DNA from: Coniella vitis
Taxonomy: Eukaryota > Ascomycota > Sordariomycetes > Diaporthales > Schizoparmaceae
Assembly: GCA_011317545.1 (NCBI GenBank)
Contig: WUJK01000008.1
Coordinates: 1,054,001-1,118,000, forward strand
Length of the DNA: 64,000 nucleotides
Reading direction: 5' to 3'
A program made the translations under genes and the position numbers. Positions 12,878-25,284 of this stretch are shown in pieces (within the stretch, counting starts at the first letter, position 1; each line of letters opens with the position of its first letter). The notes beneath the pieces were generated by a model, which ran no database searches, was not told the origin of the DNA, and saw nothing but the letters and a program-made list of their open reading frames with translations.

Positions 12878-13956
12878 TTCTCCTTGGTGCTGCTGGGCTT
12901 GAGCTGGCTTGTGGTGCATAACTTGTCGTGGCGTATCTGTGCTATCGTCCTCATGCTCTCGGGATAGTGGTCTTAGCATTTCTCTTGATAGGCTCGCTAT
13001 GGCTATACATAGTACTCGGTGCTGGACGCCATCCTGTACGGATTGAATGACCGCCCCTACATTGGTAGATCTCGGACTACAACGCTTGCTGTTATCATCC
13101 TGGGCCCTGCCCGCCATGTACTCTAGAATGTTCGACGCAGTCCGTTTGTAAACAAGCTTGTGAGCTTCTAATTCTAGTATCGATCGTTGGTACCGTGTAC
13201 TATGTATATAGTAAGAAAAATCATTCTATCTTGGTACATAGTACCTGGCAAGAATCAGGATCTCAGAGATCAACGGTTGGCGATTGTTTTGTTTGGCTTA
13301 TAGACCCACGAATCAGATTGTTATGACGCTGGTTGGGGATTGGCTGCTTTGCGCGCTCTGCAGGGCTCGGCGGGCGCCGGAGGTACAAGACGCCAGGCTC
13401 GGTTAGCACAGGGCAAGTACGATGCCAAGTACTGCACACAGTACATCGCACTTACCCACGTATGCGCGTGGGACTACAATGACCTCATTGCCAAACCCCG
13501 ACCAGGCAGTTCTGTCACAGCAACCAGGACAACACAGCAAGAACGAAGCACAGCCCTTTTGCACTTCCTGGTTTTTGTGTGGGTGGAATAAAGCGATGAT
13601 ATTGGGGGTTAATTTGACTCTGGGCACAATCATCTTCTTGCTTTCTATCCCACTCCGCTGTTTGACTGGCAATCTGTATTCTACCACTCTGATATTTCAT
13701 CCTGGCAAGAAATCAGTAATTGATTGATTGATTCAACATAGGCTGACTTGTCGAGTAGCTTCGATTGAGATCGAGTTCTTGTTTCTGTCTTCGAGGGTTT
13801 TCGTGACCTTTTATTTACTGGCCGTCGACTATCGCTCTCTCGTTCGCCAGCTTCGATGCAGCCCGTCCCGAGCGTGTCGTAAATAGAACACTCTCAATCC
13901 TTCTTCATCGACAACGAACGGAGCCAAATCAACCCCCATTGTCACTCACAATCACC
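12878..13956. other. Intergenic: promoter region of the SMP/C2 gene, with a motif cluster
   Basis: No supported gene. It holds three copies of the TACATAGTA/TACTATGTA motif within 240 bp (13006-13245) and, nearer the next gene, a C/T-rich stretch that looks like a typical fungal leader. Confidence 0.6.
13006..13245. repeat. Cluster of three TACATAGTA/TACTATGTA motifs
   Basis: Copies lie at 13006-13014 (+ sense), 13198-13206 (reverse sense) and 13235-13243 (+ sense). The last sits in GGTACATAGTACC, an inverted repeat with a three-base centre. This is the densest cluster of a motif that recurs through the window's intergenic DNA; its function is unknown. Confidence 0.75.
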
Positions 13957-16900
13957 ATGTCTGAACAGCGAGACGACTTTGACCAAGAATCACAACGCAG
14001 ATCCTACACCAAGCCACACTCGGGCAAACACCCCATTCCCACTATCCAAGGTTACCGCGAGCATCGACGCCATCTCCAGGACCAGGCGCAGCAAACCCAA
14101 GAAGCCCAGGAAGGGCCCGAGGATCAGTCCAAGACCAAGCGCGCGTTCAATTCCGCCAAGCGGATCTTCAAGGGCGAGGATGAGGCCCAGAATCGCCATG
14201 AGCCGTACCCTGCTGCGAACCGTCATTATCTCGTGAGGCCGGACCAGGATCCACGTCAACTACAGAATCAGGACCAAAGCCAAGTCCCAGGCTACCAAGG
14301 ACATGGAGATAGCGGTGTGGAGGGCTTGGAGGGTGAGGGTCAAAGCGATGCGAACAAGCGAGCTGATCTTGGAGGACCCAATGCTGTGGATGACGCGCTG
14401 GAGCAGAATACTCAACAGGAGCAGCAACAGCAAGAGCAACCAGGGCAACAACAGCAACAACAAGGGCAACAGGATGATAAAGGCAGAAACGCCCAAGAAA
14501 AATCCGCCACTGAACATGTTGCATCCATGCAAGATCCGAAAGCCAAGCGCAAGGTCATGAAAAAGGCCTCAAGACAGACTGGTGGACGCGAGGTCACAGA
14601 TCCAGTTACGCACTTACCGCTCGTCATCCACGACCAAACAGACAAGGACCTCAAGTCGGCACCCCAGAACGAGCCAGAGCCTGGCGAACACCACACCACC
14701 GCCACTGGACCTCAAGGGGCAAGCAAAACTCCGGAGCAACTCAAAGAGGAGCAGGCCATGCTGCAGAGAGGTTTCAATGGCATCCAGAGACTCTTTCCGG
14801 GCCCTGAATCAGAAACCCTCAAGAAAAGGCTCGCAGAAACATACGAGCGGACACTGGCGATTGGTTTGGCTGTGATCAGTGTTGCAGCTGCTGGACCCTT
14901 TGTGGCGTCGTCTTGGCTTAGCCAGGATGGCTGGATTCCCCCTTTATCAACCATAATTGGCATAACTATTCTCATTGCCATCGCATTCGTCACAGTTTGG
15001 GGTTTGAGTCACTGGCTGTCAAAGAAAGTTACAGACATATTTGAAGACGAGACGTGGGACGCGTCGCGGCGTGAGGAAAAGGCCATCCTGGATAGCGACA
15101 CCGAGCTCCCCGAATCCGTACAATGGCTCAACAGTTTTCTTGCTTCGATTTGGCCGCTTATCAACCCCGATCTCTTCTCCTCGTTAATCGATGAGATTGA
15201 AGATATTATGCAAGCCTCCTTGCCCAAAGTGGTCAAAATGGTGAGCATAGACGACATGGGCCAAGGTAATCAGAGTCTGCGCATTCTGGGCGTCAGGTGG
15301 CTGCCCTCGGGCGCTGCCAGTCAGAGCGTCGGGCCCGGTGGGCAGTTGGAGCGTCCAGACAAGACTGGCCAGCATTCAGACCGCACAGATCCCGAAAACG
15401 CGCAGGCGCATGGGACAGAAGAGGACAGAGAAAAGAACCTGGAGAATGGTGGTGCGAATGAAGAGGACGATGACAAGAAGGGCGGCCAAACGAAACAGGA
15501 CGAACAAACCCAGATTGCGATACGCGAGGGCATGGAAGCTGAAGAAGGCGACTTTGTCAATCTGGAGCTTGCTCTGGCGTACCGTAGCCGTACATCGAGC
15601 AAGAGCATCAGGGAGAAGTCCAAAAATGCTCATCTGTACCTCAAGTTTTACACTGTGGGAGGCGTGGCTGTTCCTGTCTGGGTTGAGCTCAGAGGGTTCA
15701 TTGCTACGCTGCGTGTGAGGATGCAACTGACTGTAAGTTTCTTTTCTGTAAGCCGCACACCATGAATATAAATACTAACAATAAGTCTGATTAGCCTGAC
15801 CCTCCATTCGTCAGTTTGTGTACCTTGACCTTCTTGGGCCAACCGAAAGCATCAATGGCCTGTGTACCACTATCCAGGCACGCGCCGAATCTCATGGATG
15901 TTCCGATGATTTCTTCTTTCGTTCAATCTGCCATTGACGCTGCGCTAGCCGAATACGTGGCGCCCAAGAGCTTGACCTTGAACCTTAAGGATATGCTTAT
16001 GGGAGAAGACTTCAAGAAGGACACAATCAGTCGTGGCATTGTTCTCATTTATATAAAGGCTGCTCATGGCATCAAACAAGGCGATGCTGGAATCGGGCCC
16101 CGGCAAGGCTCTAGCGATGCATACTGCACCGTGAGCTGGGGCAAGTTTGGCAAAACAGTCTGCTCCACACGCATCATCACAGGCTCTCAAGACCCCGAAT
16201 GGCATGAGTATGCAAGCATACTAGTGACGTCTGAGGAACTGAACGCCGAAGAGAGGCTACGGTTGCAAATATGGGATTCTGACAAGTGGACCGCCGATGA
16301 TGACCTTGGGCGCGTGGAAGTAGACTTGAAGGAGCTGATGCACAACCCAGACACTCAGAACAAGATGAAAGACCGCGAAGACCGATTTACTGGTCAAGAC
16401 CCCGAAGAGAGAATGCCAGGCTCGCTGGAGTGGTCTGTAGGATACTTCTCCAAGGTCAAGATTACAGAACAACAGCTCCAGAAGCAAACAGTCAACAGAG
16501 ATATTCGCACAAGAGACCAGCTACGGCAGCACATTTCCGACATGACCGCCAATAAGTTGCGAGAAGCTGGTAAGAGCGACGATGACGATGAACTGCACCA
16601 GCAACGCGCCCAGGATTATGCCGAAATGGAGGGCAACATGATTGCATCCGCACCACCTAGCCAGGAGTATGTTTCCGGGATTCTGTCCGTCCAGATACAC
16701 AATATTACCAGTCTTGAAATTCAAAAGCTTCAGAAACCGAACAAGGACGGCGATGAAAGCGATGCCGATAGCGAGGCTGAAACGGGCGACGACATGCCGG
16801 ATAGCTATTGCACCATTATCCTCAACCACAAGAAGATCTATCGAACGCGCACGAAGCCCAAGAACTCCAAGCCGTTCTTCAATGCCGGCACTGAGCGATT

Positions 16901-18203
16901 CATTCGCGACTGGCGAACAACGGACATCATTATTGCAGTGCGTGACGCGCGCAGCCGCGAAGACGACCCCCTCATCGGCATTGTCTTTTTGCCGCTCAAC
17001 AAGGTATTTGCCGAGAAGAGCCAGGTCGTTGATGTATATCCTCTCGTCGGAGGCATTGGATATGGACGCGTGAGAGTCAGCATGGTCTGGCGCAGCGTAC
17101 AGCTCAAATTGCCGCGAAATTTCCTCGGCTGGGACTACGGAACGCTCGAAGTTCGAGGTTCAGTACGTGTCAAAACCTCTTCGAGCCTGCCTGAGACGCT
17201 ACTTGGAAGCAAGATCAAGCTGCATACAGACCTCGGCAAGATCAAAGTGTACAGTAATGGCGATAGCACATGGTCTCTTGGCAAGCGTGATGACCGGTCA
17301 GACGAAAGCGCCTTCCTCCCCGTCCGCAAGCGGTACGCCTCGCCGCTTGTCCTCGAGTTCCGCGAGAGCACGCTCGGCACGCACAAGACCAGTGCATTTG
17401 CAGTGTTTTGGCTGCAGGAACTGGTCGATGAGGAGGCTGAGACACGCACACTATCCGTGTGGCAGGGCTCATCGGAGCGGCTTGCGCGGGCACGAGAGAA
17501 TTGCGACTACAATGGACTCGACGAGGGCGAGCAGCCGCTAGGTGAGGTGGAACTAGATCTCAAGTTTTGGCGGGGTCTGTCTGGATACCATAAGCGCTTC
17601 GCATCAAACAGCAGGACGGGCAATATGAGAGATGTGATGGAGTGTTTGGACACCATCACCGATGAAAATCTCACAGAAGGCGAATACGAGGATGAAGATG
17701 ACGATGACTCGTCTGACGAAGGCGAAAGCAAAAACGGCGAAAGCGCAAACGTGATCAGACGAGGAAGCGGTGACAAGGAAGCCAAGAAGAAGCTCAAGGT
17801 GCACACCAACGATGATTCCTCGGACGGCGAATACTCTTCTAATGACGAAGCCAATGGAACCGGCAAGGGCCGCTCCAGCCTCTCACTCAACACCTTTAAG
17901 AAATTGGGCAAGGCACCCAAAAAGATTTTGCATAACCCTGTTGATGGAACGCTAAGCGCAGCACTGGACCTGGTCGCCCCAGGCCACAACGATGAAGACG
18001 ATGGATCGCGCGGCGTGTGGAACAGTCTACGCGACTACAAGGACCATCACAAGGAGCTGCACCGCAAGCATAGGGGCATTATGCAATGGCGAGCTGCGCG
18101 TGAGATTAACCATGTAGCGGGCAAGCTGAACAACCTGAAGGGTGATGTCAGTGGGCTGTTTCATCATGGGGATAAGGATGTTGGCGCTGAGACGGAAGTT
18201 TGA
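13957..18203 (+). CDS. SMP and C2 domain membrane-contact protein, Mug190/tricalbin-like
   Basis: Two exons (13957-15732, 15795-18203; 62-bp intron with an ACTAAC-like branch site) encode 1394 residues. The first 290 residues are polar and Gln-rich. Two hydrophobic segments at about 299-317 and 329-349 form a likely ER membrane hairpin. From about 383 comes an SMP lipid-transfer domain, interrupted by a roughly 75-residue acidic, Gln-rich insert (about 449-523), resuming up to about 657. C2 domains follow at about 672-774 and 887-994, with C2-like sequence to about 1200, then an acidic, Ser-rich tail. Tricalbins tether the ER to the plasma membrane and move lipids; S. pombe Mug190 is the meiotically induced relative. 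I chose the ATG at 13957 (ATCACCATGT context) over an in-frame one 18 bases upstream, which has poorer context. Architecture is clear; the exact orthologue is less so. Confidence 0.88.
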
Positions 18204-19306
18204 TGCATTTTGTTTGTGAGATGGAGGAAAGGACATGACTTTGCTCTCAATCATCAGTCTAAGCGAAGGTAGCCTCCATGTGTTGGTGTTTGTATCTAAG
18301 TACTTGGCTAGGCATAGAAGACCAACAAAAGTCCCTGGTGGATCTTGCGTACTTTGTTTTCTTCTTTTCGTGCCAGGCAATCTACTCTGAAATCAAGGTG
18401 ATCATGCTTGGATACGAGTTCTGTATGTCAAACAAAGCTGAGCTGCGAGCGACATTGAAGCAGCCGATTGAGAGTATCAGAAGGAAAATATGGCTTCACA
18501 GGAAGAAATATACAAGAAGATCAGATAGTCAAGTAATCCCCATGGAGTCAACAAAAGCAGCAACTGGCAAGTGGTGATAAGATTCCCAAAGATACTCGAG
18601 TCTGCTTCATCTACACAAGTCCAACGCGCATCAATTAATTGAAAAGGTTTCATTGATCTCATATGCGCGTTATGCTACCTGTTTAATCTGGAAGTGTGGC
18701 CATGTGGCCATGAAGCCGACACATCGCAGGAAGCTCCATCAATGCTTTTGGGTTGTTTCCCCCCTCTCGCACCAGCAGCGCTAGATCAGAAGAAGTAACA
18801 AAGCAGAGTCTCCTATCGCTCAGCTGCTTTGCCCTATCAACGGCCTCCACTCTTGCCCTACGCAGGACTCGGCCCCTTGAGATGCTGTTGACGAAATGAG
18901 CTTCAGAAAGCTTGGTGTGAGGTGTACGAGGTGAGCGCCTTATCGAGAATGGAGTGTGGAAAATGCATGCATACTCTTACAACACCATTTGTGCCCTTCA
19001 TTTGCTCTTGAGTGCAAAATCAAGCGAGTCATTGTGAATCTCAGACGAAGGCCTATCCCAGTATCTGCTGTGGCCTTCCAGGCACAGACCGACTGTTTAG
19101 TGATGAAGAAAGATACAAGAACAACTTGCTCAAGTGTCCGTTTCAGCAGTATGCATGCTTGAAAGAGCTAGGGTGCCGTTGTCTGGCGTTGCTCTTCCGA
19201 TGTCCTTGGCGTATCCTGTGAGGTGGGTGGTATATCGAATATTGGCCCCGTGTATACATCAATGCGCCGTTCTGTCAAGATCGACCAACTAGGTGAATGG
19301 CTCTGG
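18204..19306. other. Intergenic between two convergent genes
   Basis: Only 3' flanking sequence of the SMP/C2 gene and of CDK1 is expected here. I see no supported coding frame, RNA gene or repeat. Confidence 0.6.
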
Positions 19307-20412
19307 TCAGTAGGCATAGCCGCTTCCGCTAGGAACGTAATCTTCAAAGTACGGGTGGTTGCAGGCCATCTTGGCAGAGAGACGGCCAGCCGGGTCATAC
19401 ACCAACATGGCTTCTAGCAGGTCTAGACCATGGGCATCCAGGTTCTGGCACAGCGGCTTGTCGTCGCGAGTCCACTTAGGGAAGGAGGACTTGAAATCGG
19501 GATAGCTCGTGACACCAGGCCAAATCTCTTCGTTTGGAGTGCCAAGAACCCTGTGAGCTATGATTAGCAAACTGTGTACTGTCTCAGAGGGGCCCAAGGG
19601 TTGCTGTGCCTCACCTAAAGATCTTGAAAATTTCATCAATCTCCGAGTCACCAGGAAACAGGGCCTTGCGCGTGCACATCTCAGCAAAGATACAGCCTAC
19701 AGACCACATATCGACACCAGTCGAGTACTGTCTGCCACCGAGCAGAATCTCGGGGGCTCGGTACCACAGCGTCACGACCTCGTGGGTGTAGGTGCGCAGG
19801 GGCACACCAAAGGCACGGGCCAGACCAAAATCGGCAAGCTTCAGGTTGCCTTCCTTGTCAATCAGCAAGTTCTGCGGCTTAAGGTCGCGGTGCAGGACGC
19901 GATGGGAGTGACAGAAGCGGACGCCATGGCAGAGCTGATTCATGAACTTCTTGATGATCTGAGAGCCCAGACCCAAGTTTGCAAGTTCGTCACTTGTGCC
20001 CGCGGGCAGGGCGCGGCCTCTGCCGCCATCAGACACAGGCAGAGCCTCCATGTACTTCTTGAGGTCGAGATCAAGGAATTCGCAGACGAGGTAGAGCTTG
20101 TGACTGTCGGCATGAACAATGTTAAGCAAGCGGACGATGTTGGGGTCTCTCATCTCCTTGAGCAGCGAGATCTCGCGGATGGCGGTCGAGGGGACGCCCT
20201 CATCTTCGGCTTCGAGTCTGATCTTCTTGAGGGCAACGATACGATTGTCGTGAAGGCGGTCGAGCGCCTTGTAGACGACACCATATGTACCTGTGATGTC
20301 AAGGGTTCGTCAACAATGGTGGCTGTTTACTGTATAGGGTGCCACGAGGGCGGAAGCCAAGAGAGAGCGACGCACCCTCTCCGATCTTTTCCAGTCTTTG
20401 ATAGTTTTCCAT
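19307..20412 (-). CDS. cdc2: Cyclin-dependent kinase 1 (Cdc2/Cdc28, PSTAIRE kinase)
   Basis: Three exons on the minus strand (20412-20376, 20290-19615, 19550-19307; introns of 85 and 64 bp) give 318 residues. It begins MENYQRLEKIGEGTYGVVYK, so the Wee1/Cdc25-controlled Thr14 and Tyr15 are present. Catalytic Lys is 34, the cyclin-binding PSTAIRE helix is residues 46-52, HRDLKPQN has Asp148, the DFG Asp is 166, and the CAK-activated T-loop Thr is 181. This is the master mitotic kinase, active with cyclins in nucleus and cytoplasm. A 24-residue Gly/Ala-rich insert (about 98-121) between kinase lobes makes it longer than the 297-residue S. pombe protein; I recall similar inserts in other filamentous ascomycetes. 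The first exon is only 37 bases, but the N-terminus it supplies is diagnostic. The gene is divergent from the AlkB gene and convergent with the SMP/C2 gene. Confidence 0.96.
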
Positions 20413-21530
20413 TGTGCAGCCGGCAAGCCTGTCGCAGTTGTTGTTAGCTTGCTGTTGGTAGGAATGAATTGGTTTGGCAGATGAGTGATGTAATGCGAAA
20501 ACGGAATCCCAGGTGAAGAGGGCAAGTCACGGCGGTGTGTGTGGTTGCAACTACGCTGACCTGAGACAAATCAAGATGGCAAAGGGGAGCAGACCAAGAG
20601 CGATGGACAGCGTACCTTGAATTGCCCTGCCAAAGAGCTGCCAATCCTCTCTTCTACTCCTCGAGCGTGCCGTGATGTCGGTGCCCCTCTTGCTGCAAAA
20701 TGCCCCTCGATGGCGCTGGTTGCGGGTTCGATAACAACTGTAGAGTCGCTCCTCAAAGATTCATCACAGGAATGTAACGGGACCGGAGGGGGGGCTGAAG
20801 AAAGGTACACTGGTCCAGTGACGACGAGGCAGGCTAAGCCAAGGCAATTGCTGTTGGTTGTTGAGGGAGTGAACAGGATGAAAGAGTGCAGACACAGCCC
20901 AAACGCGGTTGATGGGAAAGTCGTTTGGTTTACTTTACTGGCAGACGCGTCGTTGGGACGACATGGTTGGGCGGTACTTGGTGCGAGCTAGCCACTGCCG
21001 CTTAGTGCACCGTAGGCGCCCCTGCGCCCCTGTACTGCCTAGCAGCCTGGCAGCCTAGGTACATGAATAATATGCAGTTGCAGTTGCCCCTGGCACCCCT
21101 TGTCTCCAGGGCGATGGCTGCTGCATTCTGACTGTCTGACCCTAACCCGAACCGGCAGACATCACTTTACAAAGTACTAGTATACATAGTAAATCGATAT
21201 CATGTCAAGTAATCACTGTTCAAGGGCTTCGCCTTTTGCAATCCAACACGATATTTGAACATTTCTCATCTGTTCTTCTGCATCGTGAGACATATCCTCT
21301 GAGATAGAATCATTCTGAGACTGGATACTGTATCAAAAGCCAATAAAGCGCGCCAATCTACAACTCAGTGCGAGCCAACCGAAAATTTCACCCAGAAGAC
21401 GACAAAGCCGCATCACCAAAGGAGGCAAGGAAAGCACTGGCCAGAGGAAGGAGATAGAGAGCTTCTTGCGAATACTGCGAGCTGCTGCTAGCCTCAATCT
21501 ATACAGTATTTCTATACAGTATTCGGCAAC
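20413..21530. promoter_or_regulatory. Divergent promoter region shared by CDK1 and the AlkB-like gene
   Basis: The 1.1 kb between the two start codons contains no supported coding frame. Both leaders must lie here. One TACATAGTA motif occurs at 21183-21191, and AG-like sites just upstream of the CDK1 start would allow a leader intron. No TATA or named factor site could be assigned with confidence. Confidence 0.55.
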
Positions 21531-22712
21531 ATGACGATCGATCTCACGACGCTGGACGCCCATGAGCAGCCATCAGACCACATGAGGGCGATCTGGAAAG
21601 GCTATTCACGCACAGAGAAGGCAGACCTGCTGAACAGCAGCGATATTGACGATCTTCTGGTCCCGGAAAAGGCCGCCGAGTTCTGCAAGGCAGGAAGCAT
21701 ACCTGCGGACAGGCTCAAGGCGGCCTTTGCTCATCTCACCGGAGACGACCAAGATTCATTCAAGGTTGAACAGGATGCTGATATATACTATCATCCTATT
21801 CTTCCAGGCCTGCTGGTAGTGCCGAATCTCTTGCCACCAAACATTCAGAAGACTCTACTCAGTCGGCTTATCCACCGTGATCTCAGCCAGCCTCACCACC
21901 AGACGAATATGCACCTCCACTATGAGTTACCATATCCCCCGAAGAAAGACAACGACGGGCCAGAAGAAGAAGAAGACAACAACAAATCTTCTTTTGCATC
22001 TTTCTTCAGCTATCCTCCCGACACGGAAACCAAATTCATCCCGAAAGACCCAACCGTGCACAAAGCCCTTTCCGTCAAACAGGTACTGGAACGTAAACTG
22101 CACTGGGTCACGCTGGGCGGACAGTACGACTGGACCAACCGCGTCTACCCAGGCGAGAAGCCGCCCGTCTTCCCACCCGACATCTCTGGCCTTCTCGAGA
22201 CTTTGTTCCCGGAGACGTTGGCGCAAGCGGCCATAGTCAACTTTTACACCCCTGGAGACACCATGATGATGCACCGTGATGTATCTGAAGAGACAGACAA
22301 GGGGCTCGTGAGCTTGAGCATGGGCTGCGACGCACTTTTCAGTGAGTAGCTCTCCATGATATGGTCTAAAAGGGTTTCTCCTTCGTTCTTTCTGACACCT
22401 AGAAAAGTGATTGCCCCAAACAACTTTGCAAAAGCAGCCCCAAAAGACCAACCTGCTGCCGCCAGTGGCAAGGACAAGGAGTACCTCCTTCTCCGCATTC
22501 GTTCCGGGGACGCCATCTACATGACGCAAGAGTCCCGCTATGCCTGGCATGGCGTACCCAAGGTTCTCAAGGGCACTTGTCCCGAATATCTCGAGAATTG
22601 GCCAGCTGAGCATGACGGCTCTGAGAACAGCGAGGGCAGCAAGTATGTCGAGTGGGCGGGCTGGATGAAGAACAAGCGAATCAACTTGAATGTTCGTCAG
22701 ATGAGGGACTGA
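21531..22712 (+). CDS. AlkB-like Fe(II)/2-oxoglutarate dioxygenase (ABH1-type)
   Basis: Two exons (21531-22341, 22408-22712) encode 371 residues. The catalytic core shows NFYTPGDTMMMHRD, with iron ligands His248 and Asp250, the distal ligand His318 in YAWHGVPK, and the 2-oxoglutarate-binding Arg361-x5-Arg367 near the C-terminus. All AlkB signature residues are therefore present. The family oxidatively removes alkyl or methyl groups from nucleic acid bases; this long form with an extended N-terminus resembles ALKBH1-type proteins, which act on tRNA or DNA in nucleus or mitochondria. An acidic, Lys/Glu-rich insert lies around residues 140-165. The intron uses donor GTGAGT and, to keep frame into the conserved M-I-A-P strand, the acceptor AAAAG rather than the better-looking CCTAG five bases earlier. 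Substrate is not inferable from sequence. Confidence 0.92.
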
Positions 22713-25200
22713 GTCCTGTATCTTTGTTCCAAAGGATGAAGTGGTCAGCGTGCGCTGTGTATCGTGGCAAGATGAGGTGGCTGTCCTCTCGCGCATCAAG
22801 ACAGACCACAATGAGTAGCTGGCCCTCGGCCGAGGCGCAGCCGCCTGGCAGCCGTCTCCAGATCGTTGTACGACTCGGGTCTAGCGAATATTTTGCAACT
22901 GGCGCGCGAGAAAGACGCGTCCTCACCGCTCCGAGGAGCTTGTGGATCCTGGAAGCCGTCGTCGTTTACTTGTGTACATTGGTCTTGAGCCCAGCGATTC
23001 CCGATTGCAGCCACATGTCAACACCACAGTTGCACACGACACGCCATGTTTCTCAACGCTGCTACCACAGATCTCACCAGATTAATCCCAAATCAGGGGC
23101 CTAGTCGGACTTGAACAGCTCGCCGTCTTCGAAGCACATGCGACTAAGAACAAGAGAAAAAGAAATGTCACAATAATGATGATAAAAAGAAGCAAGCAAA
23201 TGGGCAAATCGCAATACAGATGGCTAGCTCGTTTAAGGGGACCCTGAGGTCTTGGCATGGAAGAAAGCCTCCAAGATCCAGAGCAAGCCATCTATCGATC
23301 TACTTCAAGAGAAACCCACTCATACTGTCTGGTTGCATAGCCAAGAGGACAAGAAAATACCTTTAAGGTCCAAAGGAGGCTACAAGACAGAAAATATCGC
23401 TGCTGAAAAAAGAAAAGAAAAGGGAAAGGGAGAAAAAGGAAAAGAGCACAGCGATATCAAACAGACCGAATATGGCCCAATGTGCCGGTAGGTGAGGAAA
23501 ATATGTACACACCTCGAGGCATAAGCCTTGCGGTCCATGCATGGGTGTTTGATGATATATTTGCGTGCGATATATTTCTCACAGCCGTTCAGAGGCCATT
23601 GATAAATGATTAGCATGTCACAAACATACAACCTGGAACCTGAGCGCCACAAAGTTCGAGGGCAGCTCGCCTCCGTTGGGCGCCATGTTCCACCCACACA
23701 CTCTCTACTTTCGCTACGCCAATTGCTCTTCGACCTCTTTCTGACTGCGGTCAATTCAAAGTATTGTTAGTCTAGATTTGTTCTTCGCCATTTACATGCT
23801 CCCATCTTCAATGTTTCCGGGAGTTGAGAACACGGAATGGAAATGTTCTCTGGCGATATATATTGAACCCTACCTCTATGTATGTAAAGGTACAATCGCA
23901 AACTTCCCGCTCAAGTCAGCCACCGGGAAACGATCCGTTGGAAAGAAACCCAGTCTACAAACTCTGTGAGTTCCCATAATACAATACACCGATGAGAGAT
24001 AACATGGACATCTACGCGCCTCTAATTCCTGATTTTTCTTCATGTCTCTTTTTTCACACACTCCTTTCCCGCAGTGGCTTATGCAAACCCGCCTCTTTCA
24101 TCTTAGACTGTTTCCCCCCCGGCCGCCATCTGTTGAGGATGAAATGCATATGGCCACCTGATGATCTGGTTGAACGTTGCACCGATCGATCCGCGGCACC
24201 GCCGACGGCGCGTCTTGTTCCTTGTCTGTCTTACGACGATGAGAAGAGCGCCTTGCGACGGATTTTCTCGCACTTGCGATTGGGGAATGAAGCAAGTAAC
24301 ACGATAATTATCATTACTTATGGCATTTGGTAGCATGCTCGTCTGTCTGTTCATCATTCAGCCAGCCACCCGCATATTCGCTACTCACCCGGGCCCACTG
24401 ATTTGATCGCCGAAGCTGGACTCTGGACGGCCTGTGGAATCCTTCCATTGTTCTGGTGAATCATGGAACGTGCAAGATACAACATTTGTCGGAAAGGGAG
24501 CAGGAAAGGCACGCTCATGACGCCGAAAACACAGGACTCATACGTAGGAAGTGAAAACAAAGAGCTCGGCCCCAGAGTCCAGACAGGTTTCCAAGGCTGT
24601 ATGACCCAATGATCTCTCTCCATGTAGTCGAGTTGACCTGCCAGGTTTAAAGATGTCCATAACTGCACATGTGGACATGCATCGGTGCTAAATCGTTTTA
24701 TAATGTGCATTTGGCAACGTGTATGGACAGGTTCAGAGCAGTGAACCTGTCCAAACTACCAATTGCTTTTTTGTCATGGCCAACATAGTATCTGTGCCTT
24801 TGAAATCGCAAGTAAACTTGGCTGTGATGGTTTGGATCGATGATTTCCCACACTGGAGCATCCTCCTCCTCCTCCTCCTCCTCCTCCATGTTAGATAGAG
24901 CCTTTCTTTTTCTATTCGCACTGCTGGTTCAAAGTTACGTCAAGGACCTTTTACACAATTAACAGCTGTCTCAGAACCCACGTCCACGAACCGCAGCCCG
25001 AAGGGTAATAATGGTACAGATCAACTTGAGGAAGCCTCTACTAGGAACGCTTGAGGTTTGATAGTCACGGCGCCCGCAAAAACCAAGCCATCGAAATAGC
25101 ATGTTTCAATCCCAAGAAAACTGCACAAGCAGATACAATTCTGCTTCAATTTGCATGTTACTTTTCGGCCCCCCCTTCTGCTCTTGACATAATTAGCTCA
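22713..25200. other. Gene-free intergenic DNA, part 1 of a 12.8-kb stretch
   Basis: Short frames on both strands overlap and lack any recognisable family motif. It includes 3' flank of the AlkB-like gene and a CTC microsatellite near 24861-24888. No RNA gene was recognised. Confidence 0.5.
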
Positions 25201-25249
25201 CATTGTGCTCACTACGTATGGACTGACTGTCGAGCAAACCAGTTATTGG

Positions 25250-25284
<35 letters not shown>

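Noticed and set aside
13939..13956. An upstream in-frame ATG for the SMP/C2 gene
   Set aside because: Adds only six residues (MSLTIT) in poor context; the next ATG has ACC directly before it.
20700..20760. GGGTTCGATAAC as a tRNA B-box
   Set aside because: The T stem does not pair and no A-box or anticodon arm precedes it.
25250..25281. Poly(A) tract as the tail of a retroposed gene or LINE
   Set aside because: No flanking target duplication and no coding remnant upstream of it.
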